A stretch of DNA of 35,713 nt from Acidimicrobiales bacterium (GCA_020628065.1 JAHDFR010000003.1:2705-38417); one strand, 5' to 3'. Counted from the stretch's first letter, positions 1 to 9,245 are shown. Translations and numbers: made by a program. The notes: generated by a model not told the origin, from the sequence alone.

Positions 1-1
1 C

Positions 2-1972
2 ATCGCCGCCGCCGTCGACACCGGTTGTGATGCTGTTCATCCCGGGTACGGGTTTCTGGCCGAACGAGCCGATGTCGCCCAGGCAGTGGTCGATGCCGGT
101 CTCATCTGGGTTGGTCCGGCCCCGGAGCACATTTTGCTGCTCGGCGACAAGATGGCCGCCAAAGCCGCTGCTGTCGACGCCGGTGTTCCGACGTCGCCGG
201 TGTTCGACCATGAGGTGTTGAGCGCAGCCGCCGGAGGCGAGGGTGTCGACTCGCTCTCATTCCCGCTACTGGTTAAGGCGGCCGGTGGCGGTGGTGGTAG
301 AGGCATGCGGGTGGTCCAGTCGCTCACTGATTTGGGCGAGGCGGTTGACGCCGCATCACGAGAAGCCAAGGCTGCGTTCGGTGATGCCACCGTGTTCGCC
401 GAGCCGTATCTGGCCGGCGGTCGTCACATCGAAGTTCAGATCTTCGGTGACCATCACGGCAACGTGATTCATTTGGGGGAGCGGGATTGCTCGGTCCAAC
501 GACGCAACCAAAAGATCATTGAAGAGTCGCCGGCTCCCGGCCTCGATGATGCCACCCGGCAGCGTTTGCTGGATGGCGCGGTGAGTTTGGCCCGTCACGT
601 CGGCTACCGAAACGCTGGAACAGTTGAATTCCTGGTAGGGGCTGGGGGAGAGATCAACTTCTTGGAGGTGAACACCCGGCTGCAGGTCGAGCACCCGGTC
701 ACCGAAGCCGTCACCGGCTTGGATTTGGTCGAACTCCAGCTGCGGGTGGCCAGCGGTGAGCCGCTACCGCCGGTCCCCTTAGGGCTGTCGGGGCACGCTA
801 TCGAGGTGCGCCTGGTGGCCGAGTCCCCCTCCCAGGGCTGGCTTCCATCCACCGGGCGACTTGAGTTGTTTGATTTGGATCTCGAGGGTGCTACCAATGC
901 TGACAACCCAGTCAGGGTTGATGCCGGTTTTCGTCGCGGTGATGAGGTGACGCCTTACTACGATTCGCTGTTGGCCAAACTGATCGTCCACCGGCCAACC
1001 AGGGCTGAGGCCGCCGCGGTGTTGGCCGCCCACCTCCGGCGGGTACCGATCGCCGGGGTGGCCACAAACCGTTCGGCGCTAACCGGCATTCTGAGCGAGG
1101 ACGACTTCCTGGCCGGTCGATTGTCTACCGGCTACCTCGATGCTCACCCTGAGGTGGTGGAGCCGGACGACGTTGATCCCGCATTGGTGCTGGCCGCCAC
1201 CATTTACCTCGACCGATTCCATCGCAGTAGTGATCGACGGACAGGATTTGCGCCCACCGGTTGGCGTAACGTGCCAACCGTGGGGCAGCGACTTGAGTGG
1301 GAGCTCGATGCCGGTGAGCCTTCCGTCGACTCCAATCGGATGGCGGTGGAGTACCGATCTTGTGGTGATCAAGCGGTCCATCAAACTGTCCGGGGATTGG
1401 CTGCCGTTGCCAGGATCGGCCCCTTCCCCGAGCCAACCGACGATGGCACGTTGAGCGAGGACAATCGGCCGTCATTCGACATCCGTCTCCTCTCAATCGA
1501 CCTCGACCACAAGGCCGAGCCGGCCGGTCACCCAAGCGCAACATCCCGAAGTGCAGTACTCGGTTTCGAAGTCGATGGTGTCCGGCGCCGGGTGACGGTC
1601 CAGCACCGGACTCTCGAGCCAACCGGTCCGGGTGCCGGCAGCGATGAACCGGTTGAGCTGGTTGTCGTGTCCTCGGCTTCGGGTTCGGTTGCGTTGCAAT
1701 CCGTGCCTCGGTTCGAAACGCCTTCGCTCGACGGTTCGGTTGGGTCCGGGCCGGTCTGCCCGCTACCGGGAACGGTGATCGCCGTGCATGTCGAAGCCGG
1801 CCAAACGGTGGGTGAAGGTGATGTCCTGGTAGTGGTCGAAGCCATGAAGATGGAGCACAAAATAACGGCCTCAACCCCGGCCAAGGTGATTGCACTGCCG
1901 TTCGCGGTCGGCGATCGGGTGGATGCCGGTGACCTCTTGGTCGAGCTTGGGAGTGCACCGGTGGTCGGTTGA
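2..1972 (+). CDS. acyl-CoA carboxylase alpha subunit (biotin carboxylase + BCCP), 5'-truncated by window edge
   Basis: The subunit carries out ATP-dependent carboxylation of biotin and carries that biotin, for acetyl-, propionyl- or methylcrotonyl-CoA carboxylation in the cytoplasm. The reading frame is open from base 2, ahead of the track's ATG at 86, and encodes the biotin carboxylase signature HPGYGFLAE, so the true start lies upstream of the window. In order it shows the ATP-grasp glycine-rich loop (AAGGGGGRGMR), the biotin carboxylase core with EVNTRLQVEHPVTE, a middle BT-like linker domain, and a C-terminal biotinyl domain with EAMKMEH, whose lysine would be biotinylated. About 656 residues are visible, close to the usual length for this actinobacterial fusion type. 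The carboxyltransferase beta partner is not in the window, so the acyl substrate cannot be fixed. The gene ends convergently with the MFS gene, 49 nt apart. Confidence 0.93.
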   Translation: MAAAVDTGCDAVHPGYGFLAERADVAQAVVDAGLIWVGPAPEHILLLGDKMAAKAAAVDAGVPTSPVFDHEVLSAAAGGEGVDSLSFPLLVKAAGGGGGRGMRVVQSLTDLGEAVDAASREAKAAFGDATVFAEPYLAGGRHIEVQIFGDHHGNVIHLGERDCSVQRRNQKIIEESPAPGLDDATRQRLLDGAVSLARHVGYRNAGTVEFLVGAGGEINFLEVNTRLQVEHPVTEAVTGLDLVELQLRVASGEPLPPVPLGLSGHAIEVRLVAESPSQGWLPSTGRLELFDLDLEGATNADNPVRVDAGFRRGDEVTPYYDSLLAKLIVHRPTRAEAAAVLAAHLRRVPIAGVATNRSALTGILSEDDFLAGRLSTGYLDAHPEVVEPDDVDPALVLAATIYLDRFHRSSDRRTGFAPTGWRNVPTVGQRLEWELDAGEPSVDSNRMAVEYRSCGDQAVHQTVRGLAAVARIGPFPEPTDDGTLSEDNRPSFDIRLLSIDLDHKAEPAGHPSATSRSAVLGFEVDGVRRRVTVQHRTLEPTGPGAGSDEPVELVVVSSASGSVALQSVPRFETPSLDGSVGSGPVCPLPGTVIAVHVEAGQTVGEGDVLVVVEAMKMEHKITASTPAKVIALPFAVGDRVDAGDLLVELGSAPVVG

Positions 1973-2021
1973 GCGTCGGCTCGGCTGAACGTAGCTTGGC
2001 CGGACTCCGCTCGATTGTGCT

Positions 2022-3227
2022 TCAGTCGCTGTCGAAGAACCCGGTGATAACAAAGAAACCGGCTGCCCCGGTGACGACAACCACCGCCAGCGCCAGGCCT
2101 ACCGACGACCAGGCTGCGGCCAGGAACCCCACCACCGTAGGAAAGATGAGATCTGCTGCGCGTAGCCCGCCGGTGAGCGCACCCAGGCCGGCGCCCGTGC
2201 GCCCGGTTGCTCTGGCGGCTAGGTCGTACATTCGCGGTAGGAGGGCGGCGGTGCCCAGTCCGCCGACTACGAAACCGGCCAACGTCATCCAGACTGTCGG
2301 GCCCAGCGATGCCGCCGCCAGACCAACAGCGGCCAAGGCTGCGCTGGCCCGCATGTGCCGGTGCGCCCCGTACAGCGACGCCATCCAGTCACCGCCCAGC
2401 CGGCCAACCGTCATACCACCGGCGAAGGCCACGTAACCGAGCACGGCAACACCGGGTGGAGCGGCGAAGTCGTCGGCCACTCGAAACGCCGCCCAGCCCA
2501 TCGGAACGCCCTCGGCGGCGATGGCGAACACGCCGGCAAGAAAGAACAGCAGCAGCATCGGACGGGCCCGGCCACGTCCCTTGATCTCGGCGCTGGCCGC
2601 TAAAGCACCATCTTCGGGTTGGTCTTCGTCCTGATGGCTCTCGTCCTGATGGCCATGATCGACCGACGGCAGGCTCTGGTGGACTGCCAGCACGACTACC
2701 AAGATAAGGACGGCTGACATGGTGAGATGAGCTTGCAGCGACAAGCCGGAGGCCGCCAACCGAGACGAGGCCAGCCCGCCCAGAAGCGTGCCCAGGCTCC
2801 ACAGCCCGTGAAGGCGGCTCATCACCGGCGTGGCCCGTCGAGAGCTGAGCCACGAGCCCTGCAGGTTCATGGCCACGTCGACAAACACGTCAAGCACCGA
2901 GAGCGCAACCAGAGCGAGTAAGAGAACAGGCCAGGCCGAGGCCCAGCCGACAAGGGCCAGCGCCAGACAGGCTGCGCTTCCGCCCAGAAGAATGACCCGC
3001 CGGGTGCCCAGCGGTTCCATGATCCTTCCTACCAGAAGACTGCCGAGCAGACTTGCCCCGCCGGCTGCTGACAACATCAGACCGATGTCGTCGACGTCCA
3101 GACCCAGCCGATCACGGATCTCCGGGAGCCGGGGAACGAACGACGCAAAGACCAGTCCGTTTACGAAGAACTGGGCGCCGACTGCCGTAAGAGCACGACG
3201 GTCCGATGGTTGGGCGACGACCGACAC
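2022..3227 (-). CDS. MFS transporter (YbjJ-like)
   Basis: This is a 401-residue integral membrane protein of the major facilitator superfamily, probably a proton-coupled exporter or importer; the substrate is unknown. Roughly twelve hydrophobic segments fall in two halves, separated by a charged cytoplasmic loop (about residues 190-215, rich in H, D, E and Q). The N-terminal half has an MFS motif-A-like loop (GRIMEPLGTRR) after the second segment, and the second half opens with an AEGVPMGWAAF segment typical of YbjJ/fucose-permease-like members. The start is a GTG at 3227 with only a weak Shine-Dalgarno. It lies 47 nt downstream of the CUT1 permease gene on the same strand and may be the last gene of that transcript. 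No regulator is adjacent. Confidence 0.82.
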   Translation of the reverse strand: MSVVAQPSDRRALTAVGAQFFVNGLVFASFVPRLPEIRDRLGLDVDDIGLMLSAAGGASLLGSLLVGRIMEPLGTRRVILLGGSAACLALALVGWASAWPVLLLALVALSVLDVFVDVAMNLQGSWLSSRRATPVMSRLHGLWSLGTLLGGLASSRLAASGLSLQAHLTMSAVLILVVVLAVHQSLPSVDHGHQDESHQDEDQPEDGALAASAEIKGRGRARPMLLLFFLAGVFAIAAEGVPMGWAAFRVADDFAAPPGVAVLGYVAFAGGMTVGRLGGDWMASLYGAHRHMRASAALAAVGLAAASLGPTVWMTLAGFVVGGLGTAALLPRMYDLAARATGRTGAGLGALTGGLRAADLIFPTVVGFLAAAWSSVGLALAVVVVTGAAGFFVITGFFDSD

Positions 3228-3274
3228 CCTGACGTTCTACCGCCGTTCGAGCGATTTCGGCTGGATTGGCAGAT

Positions 3275-4150
3275 TCAGCCCTTGGTTGAGCCCAAGGTCA
3301 GCCCGGCGATGAAGTGCCGTTGCAACGCCAGATACACGATCAGTGTCGGTAGAGCGATGACGATTGAGGCGGCGGCGATCAGGTTGAAGTCGGTGGCGTA
3401 CTGGCCGTTCAGGACGGCGATTGAAGACGTTATCGGTCGCTCGTTGCCCTGGTTCAGCAGAACGGCTCCCCAGAAGAAGTCGTTGTACAACCAGGTGAAC
3501 TCCAGCGTGCCCAGAGCGGCCAGCGCCGGGCGGGTCAACGGCAGAATCACCGAGAAGAACTGCCGGGGTACCGACGCTCCGTCGATGGCGGCTGCTTCGC
3601 TGAGCTCGGTGGGAATGGTCTTCATGTAGTTGGCCAGCACAAAGGTGCAGAAACCGATCTGGAAGGCGACGTGGATCAGAATCACCGCGATCTTGGTGCC
3701 CAACAGACTCCCGGTGTCGGTGTCCGATAGAAGGTCCGGCCAAGGCGTTCGCTTGAGCATCTGGAACAACGGCTGAAACAGTACCTGTTGGGGCATCAGA
3801 TTGCCGGCGGTGAACAAGATGAGGAAAGCGATGTTGAACCGCCACGAGTAGCGGGTGCAGGCATAAGCCACGACTGACGCCAATAGCAAGGTGAAGAACA
3901 AGGCGGGCAGCACGATGAACGCGGTGTTGCCGAAGGTCTTGCTCATTTCGCCGACCGCCCAGGCGTCGCGGTAGTTGTCGAGCGTCAGGGCCGTCGGCAG
4001 CGAAAACACGCCGTTGACCTGGGTGTCGGCCTCGTAGTACCTGAACGATGAGTAGACGGCGGTTGCCACCGGTAGCAGCCAGGCCACGGCCACAGTGATC
4101 AGGAATCCCTGAAGCAGGACTCGGGCCGGAGTCAGTCGAGGAGGTTTCAT
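3275..4150 (-). CDS. carbohydrate ABC transporter permease, MalG/UgpE-like (CUT1)
   Basis: This is the second of two inner-membrane permeases of a CUT1 sugar importer. Six hydrophobic segments are evident, and the cytoplasmic EAA loop reads ELSEAAAIDGASVPRQFF, the contact surface for the ATPase. The ORF track begins 17 codons earlier, but the ATG at 4150 overlaps the upstream permease stop as ATGA (4147-4150). It gives a normal MalG N-terminus (MKPPRLTPARVLLQGF), so that start is preferred and translational coupling is likely. The length, about 291 residues, is typical. Substrate is not deducible from sequence. No ATPase gene is present in this group. Confidence 0.93.
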   Translation of the reverse strand: MKPPRLTPARVLLQGFLITVAVAWLLPVATAVYSSFRYYEADTQVNGVFSLPTALTLDNYRDAWAVGEMSKTFGNTAFIVLPALFFTLLLASVVAYACTRYSWRFNIAFLILFTAGNLMPQQVLFQPLFQMLKRTPWPDLLSDTDTGSLLGTKIAVILIHVAFQIGFCTFVLANYMKTIPTELSEAAAIDGASVPRQFFSVILPLTRPALAALGTLEFTWLYNDFFWGAVLLNQGNERPITSSIAVLNGQYATDFNLIAAASIVIALPTLIVYLALQRHFIAGLTLGSTKG

Positions 4151-5121
4151 GCCGTCTTCCTGTAGTGGTCGGCCACATACCAGATGATGAATCCGATACA
4201 CAGCACCAGTAGGACGACGCCGTAAGCCGAGCCTACGCCCACTCGACCGGCGCCCTCACCCAGCAAAGCGTTGGTAACCAGCGTGCCGAGCACTTCGGTG
4301 CCCCGCGGTTCATTGAGCGCGGCCACAATGTCGTAGGCACGTAGAGCCTCGATAACGGTGATGACGATGACGATGACATTGATGGGCTTCAGTGATGGAA
4401 AGATCACTTGGCGGAACGATTGCCATTCGTTGCAGCCATCGATGGCGGCGGCTTCTTTCAGCGAGTTGTCGACTGCCTTCAGTCCGGCCAGGTACATCAC
4501 CATGATGTAGCCGATGTGGCGCCAGGCCATGGCCACCAGAAGAGCGGCGAAGTTTCGGCTCAAGCCGAGAGGGAAGTCGAGAAACGGCAGGCTGAACTCG
4601 AACAGCTTCTGTCCGTCACCCACCCAGTCGATGGGTTCACCCGGCCACACCATATTGAGTAGGCCACGGTCCCGGGAAAACATGGTGCTTCGCCAGATGA
4701 AACCGACAACGGCCAGCGACAGCACCACCGGGAAGTAGTAGATGCTCTGGTAGATCCTGCTACCGGCCACTTCTTTGTCCAGCAGGTAGGCCAACAGCAT
4801 GCCGATAGCCGAACAGATGGTCAGCCAGATCACCAACACGAAGTTGTTGAACATGGCCGGGAACAAGTTGGTGTCGAAGATGGTGAAGATGATCCGGTAG
4901 TTCTCGGTCGCCACGTATTCAATGGCGGAGAACGGATCCAGATTGTTCCACTTGGTGAACGACAGCACCACCGTGAGCAGCGCCGGTATCCAAACAAGAA
5001 GAAGGTGGAGCGCCGCCGGAAATGCCACCATTGCCACCAGCCAGATTCGATCCGACCTATTCAGCGATAGCTTTTTCCGGGCGGCGCCCCTTCTCTTCGC
5101 AGCGGGAAGCCTTGTGGCCAT
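4147..5121 (-). CDS. sugar ABC transporter permease, MalF/UgpA-like (CUT1)
   Basis: This 324-residue inner-membrane permease pairs with the MalG-like protein encoded immediately downstream. Residues 1-25 are basic and cytoplasmic. About six transmembrane segments follow, with an EAA loop reading LKEAAAIDGCNEWQSFRQV near the C-terminal third. The size is standard for UgpA/ThuF-type permeases, without the large periplasmic insert seen in the other MalF-type protein of this window. It lies 118 nt downstream of the binding-protein gene, and a stem-loop sits in that gap. The stop overlaps the start of the next permease by 4 nt. Confidence 0.93.
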   Translation of the reverse strand: MATRLPAAKRRGAARKKLSLNRSDRIWLVAMVAFPAALHLLLVWIPALLTVVLSFTKWNNLDPFSAIEYVATENYRIIFTIFDTNLFPAMFNNFVLVIWLTICSAIGMLLAYLLDKEVAGSRIYQSIYYFPVVLSLAVVGFIWRSTMFSRDRGLLNMVWPGEPIDWVGDGQKLFEFSLPFLDFPLGLSRNFAALLVAMAWRHIGYIMVMYLAGLKAVDNSLKEAAAIDGCNEWQSFRQVIFPSLKPINVIVIVITVIEALRAYDIVAALNEPRGTEVLGTLVTNALLGEGAGRVGVGSAYGVVLLVLCIGFIIWYVADHYRKTA

Positions 5122-5147
5122 AAGCCCTCAGTCGGCCCCGTCTGGTG

Positions 5148-5175
5148 TTGGCCGACCGCCGGAGCGGTCGACCAA
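5148..5175 (-). terminator. stem-loop between binding-protein and permease genes
   Basis: Read on the transcribed minus strand, TTGGTCGACCGC pairs with GCGGTCGGCCAA around a TCCG loop: 12 pairs, one of them a G-U wobble that is a mismatch if read on the plus strand. No T-run follows. It lies about 65 nt after the binding-protein stop and 27 nt before the permease start. This fits an mRNA-stabilising or partial-termination hairpin rather than a full terminator. Confidence 0.6.
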
Positions 5176-5239
5176 TCCGAAGAATGTGTGTTTGATCATT
5201 GACCTTTGATCATTCACGTCTGCTGCGTTGGTAGTCGCC

Positions 5240-6634
5240 TTATTCAAACGTGTAGGTGGACTTCTGCTCCTCCACGGTGGCCAGTACCGAGTCGATCGAA
5301 CCCGGATCGGCCAGGAAGTCGGCAATCGCTTTGCCCACCACGTTGGCGGCGAAGTCCGGGTCGGTGTCACGGTCCAGGAACTGGGCGATGAACTTCGATC
5401 CGCCTACCAGTTCCGCTGCCTTGTTCTGCAAGGCGTTGTAGGAGCCGGTGTCGGCACCGGATACAGCGGCTACCACCGATGGGTCGACACCGATGTAGGC
5501 GTCGGCCGCAGCCGGCTGGCCCATACCACCGAGCAGCGCCTTGGCGCCGGCTTCGTTGGCCGGGCTGGCCGCCATCATGAAACCGTCAATCGGGGCTTCG
5601 ATGGCGTCCTGGCCGTGCTCGGAGTTGATCTCCGGGAACAGGAAGAAGTCGATGTCGTCGATGATGTCCTGCTGGGTGTCACCGTCGAAGTTTGAGGTCA
5701 CGAAGTTGCCCAACAGGTACATGCCGGCTGACTTGTCGCCCAGCGCGTTGGCCGCATCCTGCCAGGTACGTCCGTTGGCGTCGGGCTGGTAGTAGGGGAG
5801 GATTTCGTTCCACTTGGCGAAGACTTCCTTCACCTCGGGGCTGGTCCAGTCCTCGTTGCCGCCCATGAGCGACACGTGGTAGTCGTATCCGTTGACCCGC
5901 AGGTTGATCATGTCGAACATGCCCATCTGGGGCCAGCCACCGTCGTTGGCGGCGCACAGCGGCACGAGGCCGTCGGCCTGCATCGTGTCGCACAGCGCTT
6001 TGAAGTCGTCCCAGGTGGTGGGGATCTCGTAACCGTTCTCCTCAAACAGGCTCTTGCGGTAATGAATACCCCAGGCGTAGAAGTAGAAGGGTACGAAGTA
6101 CTGACTACCGTCGAGCCCGGTCGAGGCGCTCTTGAAGCCCTCGGACATCCCCGACAGCTGGTCGGACCAGACATCGGAGATGTCGCCGACAACCCCGCGA
6201 GATGCGAAGGCTCGCATGCGGTATCCGGCGAACCAGGCCATGATGTCGTCCGGCTGCTGGACGTAGGTGTTGAAGTTCTCCTGGTAGGTGTTGTGGTCGA
6301 CGGTGTTGATGGCCACATCGAGACCGGTGGTCGCTACTGCGGCGGCCAGCGCCTCTTTTGGCTTTTCATCGGAGTAGTTGGACCCGAAGGTGACCTCGCC
6401 GAGGTCACCTCCACCCTCGGCTGCTCCACCGGCTTCGGTCTCGTCGCTGTCGCCACCACAGGCGGCCAGCACGGCACCGGTGCCCAGTGTCGCGGCGGCA
6501 CCGACGATGAATGAACGGCGGGACAGACCCGAACCGGCTTCGGTCCCTGGGTCTTGTGTTTCCTCTCCGAGGGCGAACCCCACTTCGGACGGACTTGGTG
6601 AACGAGGTACGCGAACACGACGATCAGACGTCAT
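5240..6634 (-). CDS. extracellular sugar-binding lipoprotein with Tat signal (CUT1 solute-binding protein)
   Basis: This is the substrate-binding component of the CUT1 importer encoded just downstream. From the ATG at 6634 the protein is about 464 residues. It has a long basic N-terminus, a twin-arginine motif (LSRRSFIVGA, about residues 37-46), a hydrophobic stretch and a lipobox LAAC at about residue 59, followed by an acidic/glycine linker. This predicts Tat export in a folded state and lipid anchoring to the outer face of the membrane. The mature part has a type-1 solute-binding composition rich in aromatics (YYPFYFYAWG-like segments), as in UgpB/MalE relatives. The 6634 start is chosen over the track's start at 6700 because a GGGGGAG Shine-Dalgarno sits 4-5 nt upstream. 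The other binding proteins in the window carry ordinary Sec lipoprotein signals. Confidence 0.9.
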   Translation of the reverse strand: MTSDRRVRVPRSPSPSEVGFALGEETQDPGTEAGSGLSRRSFIVGAAATLGTGAVLAACGGDSDETEAGGAAEGGGDLGEVTFGSNYSDEKPKEALAAAVATTGLDVAINTVDHNTYQENFNTYVQQPDDIMAWFAGYRMRAFASRGVVGDISDVWSDQLSGMSEGFKSASTGLDGSQYFVPFYFYAWGIHYRKSLFEENGYEIPTTWDDFKALCDTMQADGLVPLCAANDGGWPQMGMFDMINLRVNGYDYHVSLMGGNEDWTSPEVKEVFAKWNEILPYYQPDANGRTWQDAANALGDKSAGMYLLGNFVTSNFDGDTQQDIIDDIDFFLFPEINSEHGQDAIEAPIDGFMMAASPANEAGAKALLGGMGQPAAADAYIGVDPSVVAAVSGADTGSYNALQNKAAELVGGSKFIAQFLDRDTDPDFAANVVGKAIADFLADPGSIDSVLATVEEQKSTYTFE

Positions 6635-7163
6635 TGATCTCCCCCTGAGTAGATGTAATGAGCCGAAAGGCTCTTGCTCCTGACCGACCAAAACTCCCAC
6701 CTTTTGATTGCGCAGTCAAGTGATTCAACGGTGACCGAAGCGTGTGTCTGGGTAGCGTCACCTATCTCAAAACGGCGCCTGACGTAATACTTACCCTCCT
6801 CTAACCTTCCGCAGTCGCAGAGTCGTTAGCCGGTGTTCTAAAATGAAACCCTGTCGGCGGACAGTTTTTACGAACTGACGCTTGCGGAGGCTTAAGCGCC
6901 GGATGGTTTGTCGGATAGTGTTGCGCCACCTCGCCATATCCTGACCGTCCGGCGCCGCCTCGCGTTTGGCCTAGCTCCCGCTGACGCCTTCCAGTTAAGA
7001 GGCAGTGGCGGTTGTGTTAACACCACGTTGAGCCGGGAGCAGCGCCTTGACATTCCCGTAGGCACTCTGCAAAGCTTCCACGACGTGGCGGGGAGAGGTC
7101 GACTGGCCTACTGGTGTGCCCCGCACGCAAGTCCCGACTCAAGCTGTCGTGGCACAAGGTCGT
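6635..7163. other. divergent intergenic region, no convincing gene
   Basis: About 530 nt separate the Tat binding-protein gene (minus) from the nucleoside permease (plus). Short ORFs here (for example 6908-7192) have no recognisable content. Visible elements are a 5-bp GAGCC/GGCTC stem with a 4-nt loop in the binding-protein leader (6660-6673), a CTGTC/GACAG stem followed by TTTTT (6851-6869), a palindrome GTGTTAACAC (7014-7023) and a perfect TTGACA hexamer (7047-7052) without a good -10 partner. It probably holds promoters for both directions, but I cannot assign them. Confidence 0.5.
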
Positions 7164-8267
7164 ATGGTGCGGTTGCAAGTCTTTCAAGGTGAGCGGGTTT
7201 CCTCGACGGCGGTGCGGTCCGCCGCCATTCCCGTCGTTGCCGTTCTGTTGGCGCTGCTTGTCGGCGCCGCCATGATTCTGGCCCTCGGCGCCAACCCGCT
7301 TGACGGCTATCGGGCACTGTTCATCGGTGCCTTTGGCAGTCGCTCGGCCCTGGCTGACTCGGCGGTGAGGGCAATGCCACTGTTGTTGGTGGCGGTCGGC
7401 ATCTGCGTTGCCTTTCGGGCCAAGGTCATCAACATCGGAGGCGAGGGTCAGATTATCGCCGGTGCCATCTTGTCGACCGTGGTTGCACTGTCGGTCGGTG
7501 ATCTTCCGGCCGTTCTGTTGATACCGCTGGTCCTCATCATGGGAATGGTCGGCGGCGGGATTTGGGGGGCGATTCCAGGAGCCATGAAGGCGTACCTGGG
7601 GGTCAACGAAATCTTGAGCACAATCATGCTCAACATCGTCGCCGTCCAAATCATGAACTACCTGCTGCGCGACCCCCTGATCGACCCGAAGGAGATCGAA
7701 CAGGGAACCAGAATCCCCCAGACCGAGCGTCTGCCGGAGACCGCCGACCTGCCGATACTGCTTGAAGGAACGCGGCTACACCTCGGCGTTGTCGTCGCTG
7801 TTGTCGCCGCGGTTGCCGGGTGGGCTTTTCTCTGGCGGACCACCATCGGATTTCGAGTTCGAGCAGTCGGACATAGCCCCCACGCGGCCCGCTACGCAGG
7901 CATGTCTGTGCCCCGCATGACCATGCTGGCCCTCTCGTTGTCCGGGGCGTTGTGCGGATTGGCCGGAGCAGCCCTTGTCTTTGGTAGCCAGTCACATCGG
8001 CTGATAACCGACGGCTCGGCTGCCGGTTTCACCGGTTCGGCCGGCTTCAACGGCATTGTTGCCGCTTTGTTCGGTGGCCTGCATCCGCTGTGGGCCATCC
8101 CATCATCGTTCCTGTTCGGGGGTCTCCTGGTCGGGGCCAACGCCATGCAGCGGGCCATCCAGATTCCTTCAGCGTTGGTGGTTGCACTAAACGGCCTTGT
8201 CGTCGTGTTTGTGATTGCCAGCAACCGGATCAGGGACAATCTACGAAAGCGGGTCGTTGATGGCTGA
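7164..8267 (+). CDS. nucleoside-type ABC transporter permease 1 (NupP/YufP-like)
   Basis: This is the first membrane permease of a BMP-family (nucleoside/purine) ABC importer. It has about eight to ten hydrophobic segments, and the family-typical segment FRAKVINIGGEGQI followed by VNEILSTIMLNIVA, which are hallmarks of YufP/NupP-like permeases. The C-terminal half contains the coupling region GFRVRAVGHSPHAARYAGM. The track starts at a GTG at 7116; an ATG at 7164 (MVRLQVFQG), preceded by AAGG, is equally possible and is used here. The 3' end overlaps the second permease by 8 nt (8260-8267). The gene order permease-permease-BMP-ATPase differs from the more common BMP-ATPase-permease-permease order. 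Confidence 0.9.
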   Translation: MVRLQVFQGERVSSTAVRSAAIPVVAVLLALLVGAAMILALGANPLDGYRALFIGAFGSRSALADSAVRAMPLLLVAVGICVAFRAKVINIGGEGQIIAGAILSTVVALSVGDLPAVLLIPLVLIMGMVGGGIWGAIPGAMKAYLGVNEILSTIMLNIVAVQIMNYLLRDPLIDPKEIEQGTRIPQTERLPETADLPILLEGTRLHLGVVVAVVAAVAGWAFLWRTTIGFRVRAVGHSPHAARYAGMSVPRMTMLALSLSGALCGLAGAALVFGSQSHRLITDGSAAGFTGSAGFNGIVAALFGGLHPLWAIPSSFLFGGLLVGANAMQRAIQIPSALVVALNGLVVVFVIASNRIRDNLRKRVVDG

Positions 8268-9195
8268 GTTCTTCACCGCTTCGGTTTTGGTCACCACGTT
8301 CGCCGCCGGGGTTCGCTTGGCCATGCCGTTCTTGTTGGCGGCTCTCGGCGAGACATTGGGGCAGCGCAGCGGCGTGTTGAACCTCGGAGTCGACGGCGTC
8401 ATGTTGATCGGCGCATTCTTCGCCTACTGGACCGTCCTTGAAACCGACTCACGACTCGGGGGCATCGCAGTCGGATTGTTGGTCGGCCTGGCGATGGGCG
8501 TGTTGTACGCAGTCGTCACCTTGGTCTTTCACGCCGAGCAGGGCATAAGCGGTATCGGCATCTTCCTGTTCGGTCTCGGTATGAGTGAGCTGTTGTTTCA
8601 GGAGCTGGTGGGAACACCGTTTCCCATTCCGGCTCTGACCGAGGTGGCAATTCCTCTGCTGTCGGACATCCCCGGGTTGGGGGACATGCTGTTTAACCAC
8701 AGTCTCTTGGTGTATGTCGGTGTGGTCCTGGTCGTTGTCTTTACCTGGGTGATCAACCGCTCGACGTTCGGCCTCAACCTGAGGGCTGTTGGGGAGAATC
8801 CCGAGGCTGCTGACTCTCTCGGCGTCTCGGTGGTCCGGACCCGGGCCATCGCCATCCTCATCGGCAACGCACTGGCCGGAATGGCCGGAGCAGCCTTGAC
8901 GATTGAATTGGGTACGTTTCAAAACAACCTGACCAACGGCATTGGCTTTATCGCCGTTGCCCTTGTCTACTTCGGGGCTTGGCGACCACTCGGCGTGCTG
9001 GCCGGGTCATTCCTCTACGGGCTTGTGACCGCCACCGTCACCCAGCTAAAGGTGCTCGATATTGTCAGCGGTGCCGCTGCCAGCCTCACCACCACGGCTC
9101 CCGCCGTGCTCACCGTGCTTGCTCTAGCCGTTATCGCTCGTCGAACCGCTTCCCAGCCGGCCGCTCTCACCGTCCCGTTCGAACGTCGGCGCTAG
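8260..9195 (+). CDS. nucleoside-type ABC transporter permease 2 (NupQ/YufQ-like)
   Basis: This second permease forms the heterodimeric membrane channel with the preceding gene. From ATG 8260 it is 311 residues. The diagnostic N-terminal block is ALGETLGQRSGVLNLGVDGVMLIGAF, and a second conserved block is FGLNLRAVGENPEAADSLGVSV, both typical of YufQ/NupQ proteins. The track's earlier start (8215) would overlap the upstream gene by 53 nt; ATG 8260 gives an 8-nt overlap (ATGGCTGA) consistent with translational coupling. About nine hydrophobic segments are visible. Confidence 0.92.
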   Translation: MAEFFTASVLVTTFAAGVRLAMPFLLAALGETLGQRSGVLNLGVDGVMLIGAFFAYWTVLETDSRLGGIAVGLLVGLAMGVLYAVVTLVFHAEQGISGIGIFLFGLGMSELLFQELVGTPFPIPALTEVAIPLLSDIPGLGDMLFNHSLLVYVGVVLVVVFTWVINRSTFGLNLRAVGENPEAADSLGVSVVRTRAIAILIGNALAGMAGAALTIELGTFQNNLTNGIGFIAVALVYFGAWRPLGVLAGSFLYGLVTATVTQLKVLDIVSGAAASLTTTAPAVLTVLALAVIARRTASQPAALTVPFERRR

Positions 9196-9245
9196 AAGCC
9201 ACACCCGATACCTGCCAACAACTCTCGTCTACACACTCCCGAACA

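Noticed and set aside
1125-1958. 277-codon minus-strand ORF inside the carboxylase gene
   Set aside because: Arg/Pro-rich shadow frame of a clear biotin carboxylase/BCCP gene.
3237-4178. 313-codon minus-strand ORF in another frame over the MalG-like permease
   Set aside because: Arg/His-rich composition without membrane segments; the alternative frame encodes an obvious permease with an EAA loop.
6851-6869. CTGTC/GACAG stem followed by TTTTT, resembling a rho-independent terminator
   Set aside because: The stem is only 5 bp and no plus-strand gene lies upstream for it to terminate.
7047-7075. TTGACA as the promoter of the nucleoside importer
   Set aside because: No acceptable -10 hexamer at 16-18 nt; kept only as a note.
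6908-7192. 94-codon plus-strand ORF in the divergent gap
   Set aside because: No ribosome binding site, no recognisable motif, overlaps the start of the nucleoside permease, and composition looks random.
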